Assembly: GCA_027563935.2 (NCBI GenBank)
Contig: CM050453.2
Location: forward strand, 68,432,018 to 68,496,017
DNA from: Costus lasius
Lineage: Eukaryota > Streptophyta > Magnoliopsida > Zingiberales > Costaceae
DNA: 64,000 bases
Reading direction: 5' to 3'
Shown: positions 1 to 8,999 of the stretch, in pieces
Numbering within the stretch: position 1 is the first letter of the stretch
Layout: the number at the start of each line of letters is the position of its first letter
Made by a program: the position numbers and the translations under genes
The notes under the pieces: generated by a model
Database searches by the model: none
What the model was told of the DNA's origin: nothing
What the model saw: the letters and a program-made list of their open reading frames with translations, nothing else

Positions 1-3000
1 CGGCAGAGCTGCTGAATATGCTCTTGACCACTGGGGAAACTCTGAAGGGAAAGCCTTCAACCTCTGTCTTAATGGTTCCTTCTAGGAACAAGAAGAAGGG
101 GAAGAAGGGCAAGGCCCCTGTCAAGAATTACAGCAAGGCTCTGAAACAGAAGGTGAAGCGGTCGAAGGACAACAGGTGTTTCCACTGTGGCCAGCTGGGT
201 CACTGGAAAAAGGACTGTAAAGCGCTCCAAGGAGATAAGAGGGGAAGCGTTGCTTCTGGCTCAGGTATATTCGTGACGGAAGTCATGGTTTCATCTTCTT
301 CTATTTCATGGGTGTTGGACACTGCATGTGGAGTTCACATTTGTTCAAATGTACAGGAACTCAAGAGAAGAAGGCAGGTGGGACAGCATGAGGTAGACCT
401 ACGAGTCGGAAACGGGGCACGGGTTGCTGCTGTTGCTGTAGGAGACTATTTCATTACTTTACCATCTGGCATTGTATTAGAATTAAACAATTGTTATTTT
501 GTACCCAGTATTACCAAGAATATTATCTCTATTCCTGCTCTTGTCAGGAAAGGATTTGCCTTTGAATGCAAGATTTCAAAGTGTATTTTGACTTATGATA
601 ATATTGTGTATGCAACTGGTTCAATTAACAATGGGTTATTCATGTTGGACATGGAATATTCTATACAAAACATTGATAATAAGAAAGCCAAGTATGCTGA
701 TGACAGCACCTTGCTTTGGCATAGTCGTTTAGGCCATATAAACGAGAAGCGCATTAAGCGGTTGCATGATCATGGACTGCTGGGATCATTCTCCTATGAG
801 GAGATTGATATATGCAAAGCTTGTTTAATGGGTAAAATGACGAAGTCACCTTTTCCTAAGAAAGGTCAAAGGGCTTCAGGTTTACTTGACCTTATACACA
901 GTGATGTGTGTGGGCCGTTTAGTAAACATGCCAGAGGTGGCTATCAGTACTTCATTACCTTTACTGATGATTTCAGTAGGTATGGTTATGTCTATCTGAT
1001 GAGACATAAGAGTGAATCTTTTGACAAGTTCAAAGAGTTCAAAAATGAAGTACAAAATCAGTTAGGCCGAAATATCAAGGCACTTCGTTCTGATCGAGGT
1101 GGAGAATACCTAAGTCATGCGTTTACTGACTATCTGAAGGAGTGTGGGATTATCTCACAGCTCACTCCACCAGGAACACCGCAGTGGAATGGTGTGTCCG
1201 AGAGGAGAAATAGAACGTTACTTGATATGGTTCGTTCTATGATGAGTCAGGCCACTCTTCCATACTCCTTTTGGGGTTTTGCACTGGAGACAGCTGCAAA
1301 GGTACTAAACCGAGTGCCATCCAAGGCAGTTTCAAAGACGCCATATGAGTTATGGTATGGGAAACAACCTAGCTTGACATTTATCAGGATCTGGGGTTGC
1401 GAGGCTTATGTCAAAAAGCTCGCCTCTGGGAAACTGGAGAGCAGATCTGATAAATGCATCTTTGTCGGTTACCCTAAGGAAACTAAGGGTTATTATTTCT
1501 ACGATCCCAAAGAGAACAAGGTTTTTGTTGCTCGGACGGCCATATTTCTTGAGAAGGAATTTCTTCTGCAAGAGGCCAGTGGGAGAGAAATAAAACTGGA
1601 TGAGAATCCAGAGGAAGGACAAAGTGCTCAAGCACAGTTGGATGAGCCTGAGCCGGTAGATCAGGTTATTGAACAACCTGAGGCTCAAATAACACGGGAA
1701 CCGCGAAGATCGGGAAGGATCCGTCGACAGCCTGAGCGCTATGACGGAGTCTACATCATTGATAATGATGAACCCCTTACTTATGCGGATGCGGTCAGTG
1801 GACCGGAGTCAGCTAGATGGCTTGAAGCTATGCGAGCCGAGATGGACTCCATGTCAGATAACCAAGTCTGGGATTTGGTTGATCCGCCTCCGGGAGTAAT
1901 CCCTATAGGCTGTAAATGGATCTTCAAGAAGAAGATTGACATGGATGGTAACGTGGTTACCTATAAAGGCAGGCTAGTTGCGAAAGGTTTCAAACAAATC
2001 TACGGGATAGATTATGATGAAACTTTCTCACCTGTAGCTATGTTTAAGTCTATTCGGATTCTTTTCGCGATAGCAGCATATTACGATTATGAGATCTGGC
2101 AGATGGATGTGAAGACAGCTTTCCTTAATGGAAATCTGGATGAGGATGTGTATATGACACAACCTGAAGGTTTCACTAATCCATCAGATCGTCATAAAAT
2201 ATGCAAGTTAAAGAAGTCCATTTATGGACTGAAACAAGCATCTAGGAGCTGGAATATTCGTTTTGATGAATCAATCTCTGAGTTTGGTTTCATCAAGAAC
2301 GAAGATGACCCGTGTGTGTATAAGAGGTTTAGTGGGAGCGTGATTACATTCCTAATCCTCTACGTCGATGACATCTTGATCATTGGAAATGATATTCCTG
2401 AACTGCATGCTGTTAAAGCATGGTTAGGAAAATGTTTCCAGATGAAAGATCTAGGAGAAGCAGCCTATGTGTTAGGTGTGAAGATCTACCGAGATAGATC
2501 TAAGAGGCTTCTCGGGCTGTGCCAGAGTACTTACATCGATAAGGTCCTGGAGAGATTCCATTTAGAGAATTCTAAACGTGGATATCTTCCAGTCAGACAT
2601 GGTCTGAATCTTTCGAAGAGTCAGTGTCCACAAACACAGACTGAGAAAGATGAAATGGACAATACGCCTTATGCTTCGGCTATTGGGTCCATTATGTATG
2701 CGATGTTGTGTACTCGCCCAGACGTCGCTTACGGGTTAAGCGTGACCAGTCGATTCCAAAGTAATCCAGGTTTGGCGCACTGGATTGCAGTCAAGAACAT
2801 CTTAAAATATCTGCGGAGGACCAAAGATATGTTCTTGATATATGGTGGTCAGGAAGAACTCAGTATAGAGGGATATACTGACGCTTCGTTCCAGTCGGAC
2901 CAGGATGATTTCCGATCGCAGTCAGGCTATATTTTTAGCTTGAATGGTGGAGCAGTGGTGTGGAAGAGTTTCAAACAGTCAACTGTTGCTGATTCCACAA

Positions 3001-3344
3001 CAGAAGCCGAGTATGTTGCAGCCTCGGAAGCATCCAAGGAGACAGTCTGGATTCGTAAGTTCGTGAGAGAACTTGGTGTCGTTCCTTCGAGTGCAGATCC
3101 TTTGGTTATCTTCTGTGATAACACTAGAGCAATAGCACAAGCAAAGGAACCACGGTCGCACCAGAAGTCCAAGCACATACAGAGACGGTTTCACTTGATC
3201 CGGGAGATCATTGATCGTGGCGAGATCAAGATTTGCAAGGTTCATACAGATGACAATCTGGCAGACCCGCTTACCAAGCCTCTGGCGCAGCAGAAGCATG
3301 ATAAGCACTGTAATAATATGGGTTTGAGATTTCTCAACCATTAG
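1..3344 (+). CDS. Copia-A Gag-Pol polyprotein (element C1), 5' end outside window
   Basis: Retrotransposon polyprotein that packages RNA, matures proteins, integrates and reverse transcribes. The frame is open from base 3, so the N-terminal half of Gag lies upstream. Counting from the ATG at 18: zinc knuckle CX2CX4HX4C at C54, C57, H62, C67; aspartic protease WVLDTACG with D101; integrase zinc finger H235/H240/C266/C269; integrase core D296, D359, E395; reverse transcriptase YVDD at 782-785; RNase H D955, E998, D1034. No stop or frameshift interrupts it. The stop is followed at once by a polypurine tract and a 3' LTR. The Copia domain order (integrase before RT) is seen directly; the Copia sub-lineage is not resolved. 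Whether the whole element is coding-competent cannot be judged without its 5' end. Confidence 0.95.
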   Translation, partial: AELLNMLLTTGETLKGKPSTSVLMVPSRNKKKGKKGKAPVKNYSKALKQKVKRSKDNRCFHCGQLGHWKKDCKALQGDKRGSVASGSGIFVTEVMVSSSSISWVLDTACGVHICSNVQELKRRRQVGQHEVDLRVGNGARVAAVAVGDYFITLPSGIVLELNNCYFVPSITKNIISIPALVRKGFAFECKISKCILTYDNIVYATGSINNGLFMLDMEYSIQNIDNKKAKYADDSTLLWHSRLGHINEKRIKRLHDHGLLGSFSYEEIDICKACLMGKMTKSPFPKKGQRASGLLDLIHSDVCGPFSKHARGGYQYFITFTDDFSRYGYVYLMRHKSESFDKFKEFKNEVQNQLGRNIKALRSDRGGEYLSHAFTDYLKECGIISQLTPPGTPQWNGVSERRNRTLLDMVRSMMSQATLPYSFWGFALETAAKVLNRVPSKAVSKTPYELWYGKQPSLTFIRIWGCEAYVKKLASGKLESRSDKCIFVGYPKETKGYYFYDPKENKVFVARTAIFLEKEFLLQEASGREIKLDENPEEGQSAQAQLDEPEPVDQVIEQPEAQITREPRRSGRIRRQPERYDGVYIIDNDEPLTYADAVSGPESARWLEAMRAEMDSMSDNQVWDLVDPPPGVIPIGCKWIFKKKIDMDGNVVTYKGRLVAKGFKQIYGIDYDETFSPVAMFKSIRILFAIAAYYDYEIWQMDVKTAFLNGNLDEDVYMTQPEGFTNPSDRHKICKLKKSIYGLKQASRSWNIRFDESISEFGFIKNEDDPCVYKRFSGSVITFLILYVDDILIIGNDIPELHAVKAWLGKCFQMKDLGEAAYVLGVKIYRDRSKRLLGLCQSTYIDKVLERFHLENSKRGYLPVRHGLNLSKSQCPQTQTEKDEMDNTPYASAIGSIMYAMLCTRPDVAYGLSVTSRFQSNPGLAHWIAVKNILKYLRRTKDMFLIYGGQEELSIEGYTDASFQSDQDDFRSQSGYIFSLNGGAVVWKSFKQSTVADSTTEAEYVAASEASKETVWIRKFVRELGVVPSSADPLVIFCDNTRAIAQAKEPRSHQKSKHIQRRFHLIREIIDRGEIKICKVHTDDNLADPLTKPLAQQKHDKHCNNMGLRFLNH

Positions 3345-3348
3345 ATTA

Positions 3349-3364
3349 AGTGCAAGTGGGAGAT
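3349..3364 (+). promoter_or_regulatory. Polypurine tract of C1
   Basis: The purine-rich run ending AAGTGGGAGA lies directly before the LTR start at 3365. It is the expected priming site for plus-strand DNA synthesis and is the same in C2 and C4. Confidence 0.8.
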
Positions 3365-5006
3365 TGTTGGGGTATGCCCTTAAGGCTAATGTTTGAGGCC
3401 TTTGGGATTGTAATAGTATCATGTAATAAACTGTTGTGTTTATAAAGGCATGGTTATTATTCAGGTTGTTACCTTGTCTGCTGTAATAAGTGTACTTCTG
3501 AATAATGTCTCAAAGCTGTTCAGCTAGGCTGACAGTCTATATGTCCTTAGTCGAGATATCTTGGTGAACATGAGACAGCCTTGATATGATTGAGACTAAT
3601 ATGTGTGCTAATCTTATAGGATGCTTCGAGCATGGAATAAGATGTACACTCATGGGTACATTGGATGTACTGGACAGACCCTACTGGGATATTCCATTGC
3701 TTGTCACAATGTGAATGATCCTTATAAGCCGCAAGTGGCACATGTCCTTTGACTTGAGATCACTTGTGTTTCTAAATGATGATTGTCATTGTTTTGAGGT
3801 AGTTCAATATCATTTGAAACATAATGATTATAGACTATCTTGGATGGTGAGCTTGAGTCAGGTTAGGGCTCTTGTGATAGATAAAGGATTGCCGTCTCCT
3901 TGTTCAAGGAGTGTGATGTTCTAAGGGGCCCCCCCGATATGAGATGATTGAGGAAGTGTATGGCCATACCCAGATGACTATGTTCATCTGATCTAATCAT
4001 GCTCATCATATTGGAGTTACAAGCTTGACCCGCTTGTCCAATAAGAACATCCAGTGGCAAAGGACACATGTATGCCAAGTGAGTTGATTCACACTTGTGC
4101 TATGGTTTGGGTGGAGTCTTGGAAGACTCTTTCCTTTATATCGGGAGACAGTGATGTGTTGCTAGATACCCCTCACTGATCGTGATAACGTAAGTTATCG
4201 TTACCGACATTTAGAGGAAACCCTCAGGGTCGCACAATTTGATGATATGGCTTACTTAAGTCAGATCGTGTGGACTGAACTGTTTAGACTCAGTTTAAAC
4301 GAGTTCAGACTCTGATTGTAAGTGAGATCTAGTCTGATCATGTTTGATTGATTGGGGCTTGAGATCGGTAAGCTTCGATCGAGAGTTTGGATGCTAGATC
4401 ATAGAGATCAAGAGCATCAAGAGATGAATGGTTAGATCTTGAACCATTTGGTTCAAAGAGATCTAGACCATGGCTTGGGCTGGTTTAATGAACCGAATTG
4501 GGTTGAACCTAATTGACTTGAACCGGTTCACATGGGTGAACGTATGGTTCAAGGTGTAAAGGCTTGTTGGGCGGTTTTTCCTTCAAGTGAGCGCATGGCT
4601 TGAAAACCTTCCATTTATGGAAGTGTAACGCCATGACTTGATTGGAGAAGGCTTAACGCAAATCGGTTTTACTGAATTGTCATCTTCGTTGGACGGAAGA
4701 GGCTTCTTGGAGACGGTAGCTCTCGGCCAAGCGCATCTCAACACACGACAAGGACATTGGGATCTCTTGCTAGCACAAGGAAGATCCTAAAGGGTAGCCA
4801 CCCCTCATCTTGTGTGTGAACTTGAAGAGGAGACCTACTTTGATCTCTTGCTTCCAAGCCGCCACCCTCTTCATGGCTTTGGTATGAGTTCTCATAACTT
4901 CAAGTTGATCATATAGTTATCATATTCGATCTTGTTTAGAAACCCTTTTCGCCATGCTTGTTAGAATCGCAAGTTTAGGGTTTCTCCCCCCCTTTGAACT
5001 AGGGGT
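3365..5006 (+). repeat. 3' LTR of C1 (Copia-A)
   Basis: It starts TGTTGGGGTATGCCC just after the polypurine tract and aligns with the C2 LTRs along its length, but is clearly more diverged from them than they are from each other. Homology to the Copia-A LTR end (a run of C, then TTTG, then AACT) stops near 5005. The following bases match the inside of the Copia-B LTR. The usual terminal TTCA is not intact, so the right boundary is good to within a few bases. The matching 5' LTR and target duplication lie left of the window. Confidence 0.8.
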
Positions 5007-5340
5007 TCCTGCACTTCTTCCCTTGGCGCGTCCCCACCTTCGTGCTTAGTGCAAGTGTTCAAGAGGAACTCCTTTGGCGTGGATCTTCTTCCCAAGGCTA
5101 GCACCAGGCGTGGAAGAAGAAGACTCGAAGCATCCGTGTGTGTGAGACTGCAGAGGGGGCACACTCGGGCACCTACATCGACTTCGTCTCAAATTGCTTC
5201 AAGGTACGTTTTCATCTCATCGTGTCGACTCCCTCGCATGACGATCTTCACTGGGTTTTTGGGACTAGCCTATTTTGGGGTTATTCTTTCGCTGTGCTTT
5301 TTATGAAAATTTTTTAAAATATCCTCGGGGTTTCCCAACA
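5007..5340 (+). repeat. 3' portion of the 5' LTR of host element H (Copia-B)
   Basis: This stretch matches the last 330 or so bases of the Copia-B LTR seen in reverse at 29194-29520 and forward at 51640-51898/54096-54203. It ends GGGTTTCCCAACA, which mirrors the LTR start TGTTGG, and is followed one base later by a tRNA-Met PBS. The rest of this LTR lies left of the window, split off by the C1 insertion. Confidence 0.8.
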
Positions 5341-5341
5341 G

Positions 5342-5353
5342 TGGTATCAGAGT
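5342..5353 (+). promoter_or_regulatory. Primer binding site of H
   Basis: TGGTATCAGAGT matches the initiator tRNA-Met complement TGGTATCAGAGC except for the last base. It sits one base after the LTR end, which shows that this LTR is the 5' LTR of a plus-strand element. Confidence 0.85.
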
Positions 5354-5476
5354 GTCTTGCGAACCTCGAACGATGTTTTTCATGTTTTTCTATGCTCACA
5401 TGCCATATCTAATTTTTGCAAATTGCATATGCCATGCTCACGATTTTTCTAAGTAGGAAAAATTGTAGGTCTTTGC
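5354..5476 (+). mobile_element. H leader, segment 1
   Basis: Untranslated leader of the Copia-B element just after its PBS; similar sequence follows the PBS of H2 at 54217-54340. It ends with tttgc (5472-5476), the first copy of the C2 target duplication, and resumes at 14603. Confidence 0.75.
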
Positions 5477-7173
5477 TGTTGGGGTATGCCCTTAAGGCTA
5501 ATGTTTGAGGCCTTGGGATTATATCAGTATCATGTATATAAACTCTATGTTTATAAAGGCAATGGTTGTTATTCAGGTTGTTACATCATCTGCTGCAATA
5601 TGTATACTTCTGAATAATGTCTCAATGCTGTTCAGCTTGGCTGACATGCAGATTTGTCCTTAGTCGAGATATCTTGGTGAACATGAGACAGCCTTGATAT
5701 GATTGAGACTAATATGTGTTCTAATCTTATAGGATGCTTTGAGCATGGAATAAGATGTAGACTCATGGGTACATTGGATGTACTGGACAGACCCTACTTA
5801 GGATATTCAATTGCTTGTCACAATGTGAATAATCCTTATATGCAAACAAGTGGCATATTTCCTCTGACTTGAGATCACTTGTGTTTCTAAATGATGATTG
5901 GCATTGTCTTGAGGTAGTTCAATATCATTTGAAACATAATGGTTATAGACTATCTTGGATAATGAGCATGAGTCATGTTAGGGCACTAGTGATAGATATA
6001 GGATTGCCGTCTCCTTGATTGGAGTGTGATGTTCTACTGGCGCCCCCCCTGGATGAGATGATTGAGAAAGTGTATGGCCATACCCAGATGACTATGTTTC
6101 ATCTGATCTAATCATTCTCATCATATTGGAATTACAGGCTTGACACGCTTGTCCAATAAGAACATCCAGTGGCAAAGGAAACACATATGTCAAGTGACTT
6201 GGGTTCACACTTGTGCTGTGGTTTGGGTGTAGTCTTGGAAGACTCTTTCCTTTATATCGGGAGATAGTGATGTGTTGCTAGATACCCCTCACTGATCGTG
6301 ATAACGTAAGTTATCGTTACCGACATTTAAAGGAAACCCTTAGGGTCGCACAATTTGATGATATGGCTTACTTATGTCAGATCGTGTGGACTGAATTGTT
6401 TTGGTTCAGTTTAAAGGAATTTAAACTCTGATTGTAAGTGAGATCTGGTCTGATCATGTTTGATTGATTAGGGCTTGAGATCGGTAAGCTTCGATCGAGG
6501 GAACTGATGCTAGATCGATGAGATCAAGAGCATCGAGAGATGAATGGTTAGATCTTGAGCCATCTGGTTCATAGGAGATCTAGACCATGGCTTGGTTTGA
6601 TTTGGTCTTTGAACCAAATGCAATTGAACCGAATAATTGAACCGGTTCACTTATGTGAACGTATGGTTCAATTGAGAGAAGTTCGATGGTGGTAACGTGG
6701 GCATTGAAGAAGGAGTTAGTGCTTTCTATTTTTAGAAAGCCGTTTGCCTTGTTGATTCTCTCAACGTTTTTCGAACGAGAAACTCTCCTCTCACTCACAC
6801 GCCGACTTGCATCTTCTTGCTCTCGTCTTGGGTGGTCTTCACGCCAAGGAGGAGGTTCGGTTATCCAAGGAACTTCATCTCTTCTCCTCCACACAAAAGG
6901 ATCACTTGGAGAACTTTGCTAGCACAAAGATCGACAAGGAGTAGCCTTCAACATCTTGTGTGCGCACACTTTGGAGAAGAAGCACTTGCCTCTTTCCCTT
7001 CCAAGTCGCCATCCATACAATGGCAATGGTAAGATCTTAACATGATCTTTGCAAGTTAATAAGTTAATCATAAGATCATGCCTTATGCGATCACTATAAA
7101 TCCTTATTTCCGCCCATGCTTTAAAAACATAGAAGAGCATGCGATTAGGGTTTCGCCCCCTTTGGGACTTTCA
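5477..7173 (+). repeat. 5' LTR of C2
   Basis: 1697 bp, TGTTGGGG...ACTTTCA. The left edge is fixed by the target duplication and the right edge by the spacer AT before the PBS. TATA-like words occur at several places, for example TTTATAAAGG about 75 bases from the start in all Copia-A LTRs and TATAAAT at 7095-7101 (changed to TAGAAAT in the 3' LTR). I cannot tell which drives transcription. Confidence 0.93.
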
Positions 7174-7175
7174 AT

Positions 7176-7187
7176 TGGTATCAGAGC
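7176..7187 (+). promoter_or_regulatory. Primer binding site of C2
   Basis: TGGTATCAGAGC, a perfect 12-base match to the complement of the initiator tRNA-Met 3' end, two bases after the LTR. This is where tRNA would prime minus-strand DNA synthesis. Confidence 0.92.
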
Positions 7188-8987
7188 GTATGGTTTGGCT
7201 TGATCTATATGATTGCTTCTTTTGTGATCCTTGTTTGCGTTTGTTTAGATCTAGGAGTTAACATGCGTGAATACATGCTAGTCATTAGTTGTTGGCGCAT
7301 GTATCATGTTTTCTTGTTGGCGCATATTAAATGATGTTTTTGTCAAACATATAATCTTGCGCGCATCCACTAGATCTATAAGCGCCTGCTTTAAAAACTT
7401 AGACGGGTTATTAGGGTTGAAGTCGTCGTCCTGTCTAGACCCTACAGTCTGATCAGACCATCTGACAGCCTAGATGGGTCGACCAGATAGCACCTATGCG
7501 CAAGCACAAGGTGGCTATAGGTCGACTGCACAGGGCATGTAGCGATGTCTAATTGAGGCGACTAATGAACTCTCATGATTAAGGCCCGGGGTCACACCCG
7601 CTTGCCAGAAATCATGAGGGACGTTCAGCCCTTAAGGCATGCATCGTTGACCATGAGGTCGACGCAAGTCAGTTATGACTTGGTGCATGCAAGGGCAGTG
7701 GGTCTGACTAGGTCTGATGAGTGGATCCCTTTTAATGGACCGTTGTAAGGTAGTAGGGCACATAAGGAAATAAAATTGATGCCAATGGGATTTTCAAAAA
7801 TTTTAATTTCCTGTCTGGATCACATGATGCTTGTCTAACCATGTTGGGTGTTTATTTAATCTTATGTGGGTTGCCCAATTTAATGGGTGCTGTGCTGGGG
7901 CCTGCGTGCCTGGATTAATTAATTGTAAATTATTTTTGTGATCTGCGAATCACATTTTAATTTATGTTAATGTGGAATTGACCTGCGAGTCAAATCATGT
8001 CTAGATAGATTAAAATGTAATTTAATCAGACATGAGCACAGAGCACACATGGCAAAGGTGCATGCAGCAAGTGGCTTCACCAGTGGGAGGTCTAGGGTTC
8101 GACCCTAGGACAGGCGCATTTTACCTGGTGGGCGCATCTGAGCTACAGTGGGCGCTTGGGGCCCGGGTTGGGCCAGATGAAATGCTAAAGACCCAAGTAG
8201 AGCTCAAGTGAAGACTTAAGTTAACTTAAGGTCTAACTTAGGCTTAATGGGCTTTTACCACATAAGATCATCATGCTTTCTATTTACTGTTTTAAGTAAA
8301 TTTAATATTTGCATGATTTAATCTTCTGCTATCACCATAGGATTTGCATGATAGTTAAGAAGATAAAAGGGCCGTTAAAATCCAACGTTAAATATCAAGC
8401 ACGTAAGCCTTCTAACTCGAAACCTCACTGTTCTGACTATCGTTGGGGCCGTGTTGTACCCACTCAGTGGGCACGCCCATCTATCTTCAGACGATGTGTG
8501 ATTACACCTGCGTGTTACAGAGAAGGGATTTATCGCTTCTCGTTGCTCAGCATAGCACGTGGTGGTCCAGGGAGTAGGTCAGGTCAGCTTGACCATGTAA
8601 GCTACATATTGAGCATATGGTAGCCATATGGAGGCAGCCATCTGTGGGATCAGAGACTGTGTTATACCAACTCAGTTGGCACAGTCTGCTGGATTACCCA
8701 GATGAAGGGGAATTGCACGGGTTGGCGATTGGCAGGGATTGCCTACCAGAGATTAGTGCTTGTACTCTCTGTGCATCTTATCTCGCCTGAGCGGGACGCG
8801 GAGACCAAGTATGAAATCTGGATCCCATCTCATTAAAAGAGTCTTACTCTTTCGGACTGTTTTACTGGATTTTTCAGTCAAATAAAATAGTGAGAAAAGA
8901 ATCATTCTTAAGTCCTGAATTGATTCTAACACTGATACTGACCTTGCTGTTCTTGCATTGTTGTAGATTACTGCAGCAACGAACACC
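7188..8987 (+). mobile_element. C2 untranslated leader
   Basis: About 1.8 kb with no convincing ORF. It is shared with the leaders of C3 (19945-21748, minus) and C4 (43923-45655, minus). The last 550 bases hold a set of short hairpins whose positions are matched in the Copia-B leader. A TTGTTGTAG that looks like a splice acceptor lies 21 bases before the expected start codon. Confidence 0.85.
8459..8852 (+). promoter_or_regulatory. Hairpin-rich leader region of Copia-A
   Basis: Four short perfect or near-perfect hairpins: CCCACTCAGTGGG at 8459-8471; CCAACTCAGTTGG at 8667-8679, the same design with a C-G pair replaced by A-T; TCTCGC-CTGA-GCGGGA at 8781-8796; and AAAGAG-TCTTA-CTCTTT at 8836-8852. 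The box GGATCCCATCTCA lies between the last two. The Copia-B leader has hairpins of different sequence at matching places. A role in packaging, dimerisation or translation is inference. Confidence 0.55.
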
Positions 8988-8999
8988 ACAGCCTTCAAT

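Noticed and set aside
1350..1688. 112-codon antisense ORF in C1, repeated in the other Copia-A elements
   Set aside because: Shadow of the polyprotein reading frame; shorter or shifted in C2 and C3.
6580..7140. ORFs of 71-104 codons in both orientations in the C2 LTRs (repeated at 14004-14564)
   Set aside because: They overlap each other on both strands within LTR sequence and recur only because the LTRs are copies.
7176..7187. tRNA-like sequence
   Set aside because: Only the 12-base complement of a tRNA 3' end next to an LTR; no tRNA fold. It is a primer binding site.
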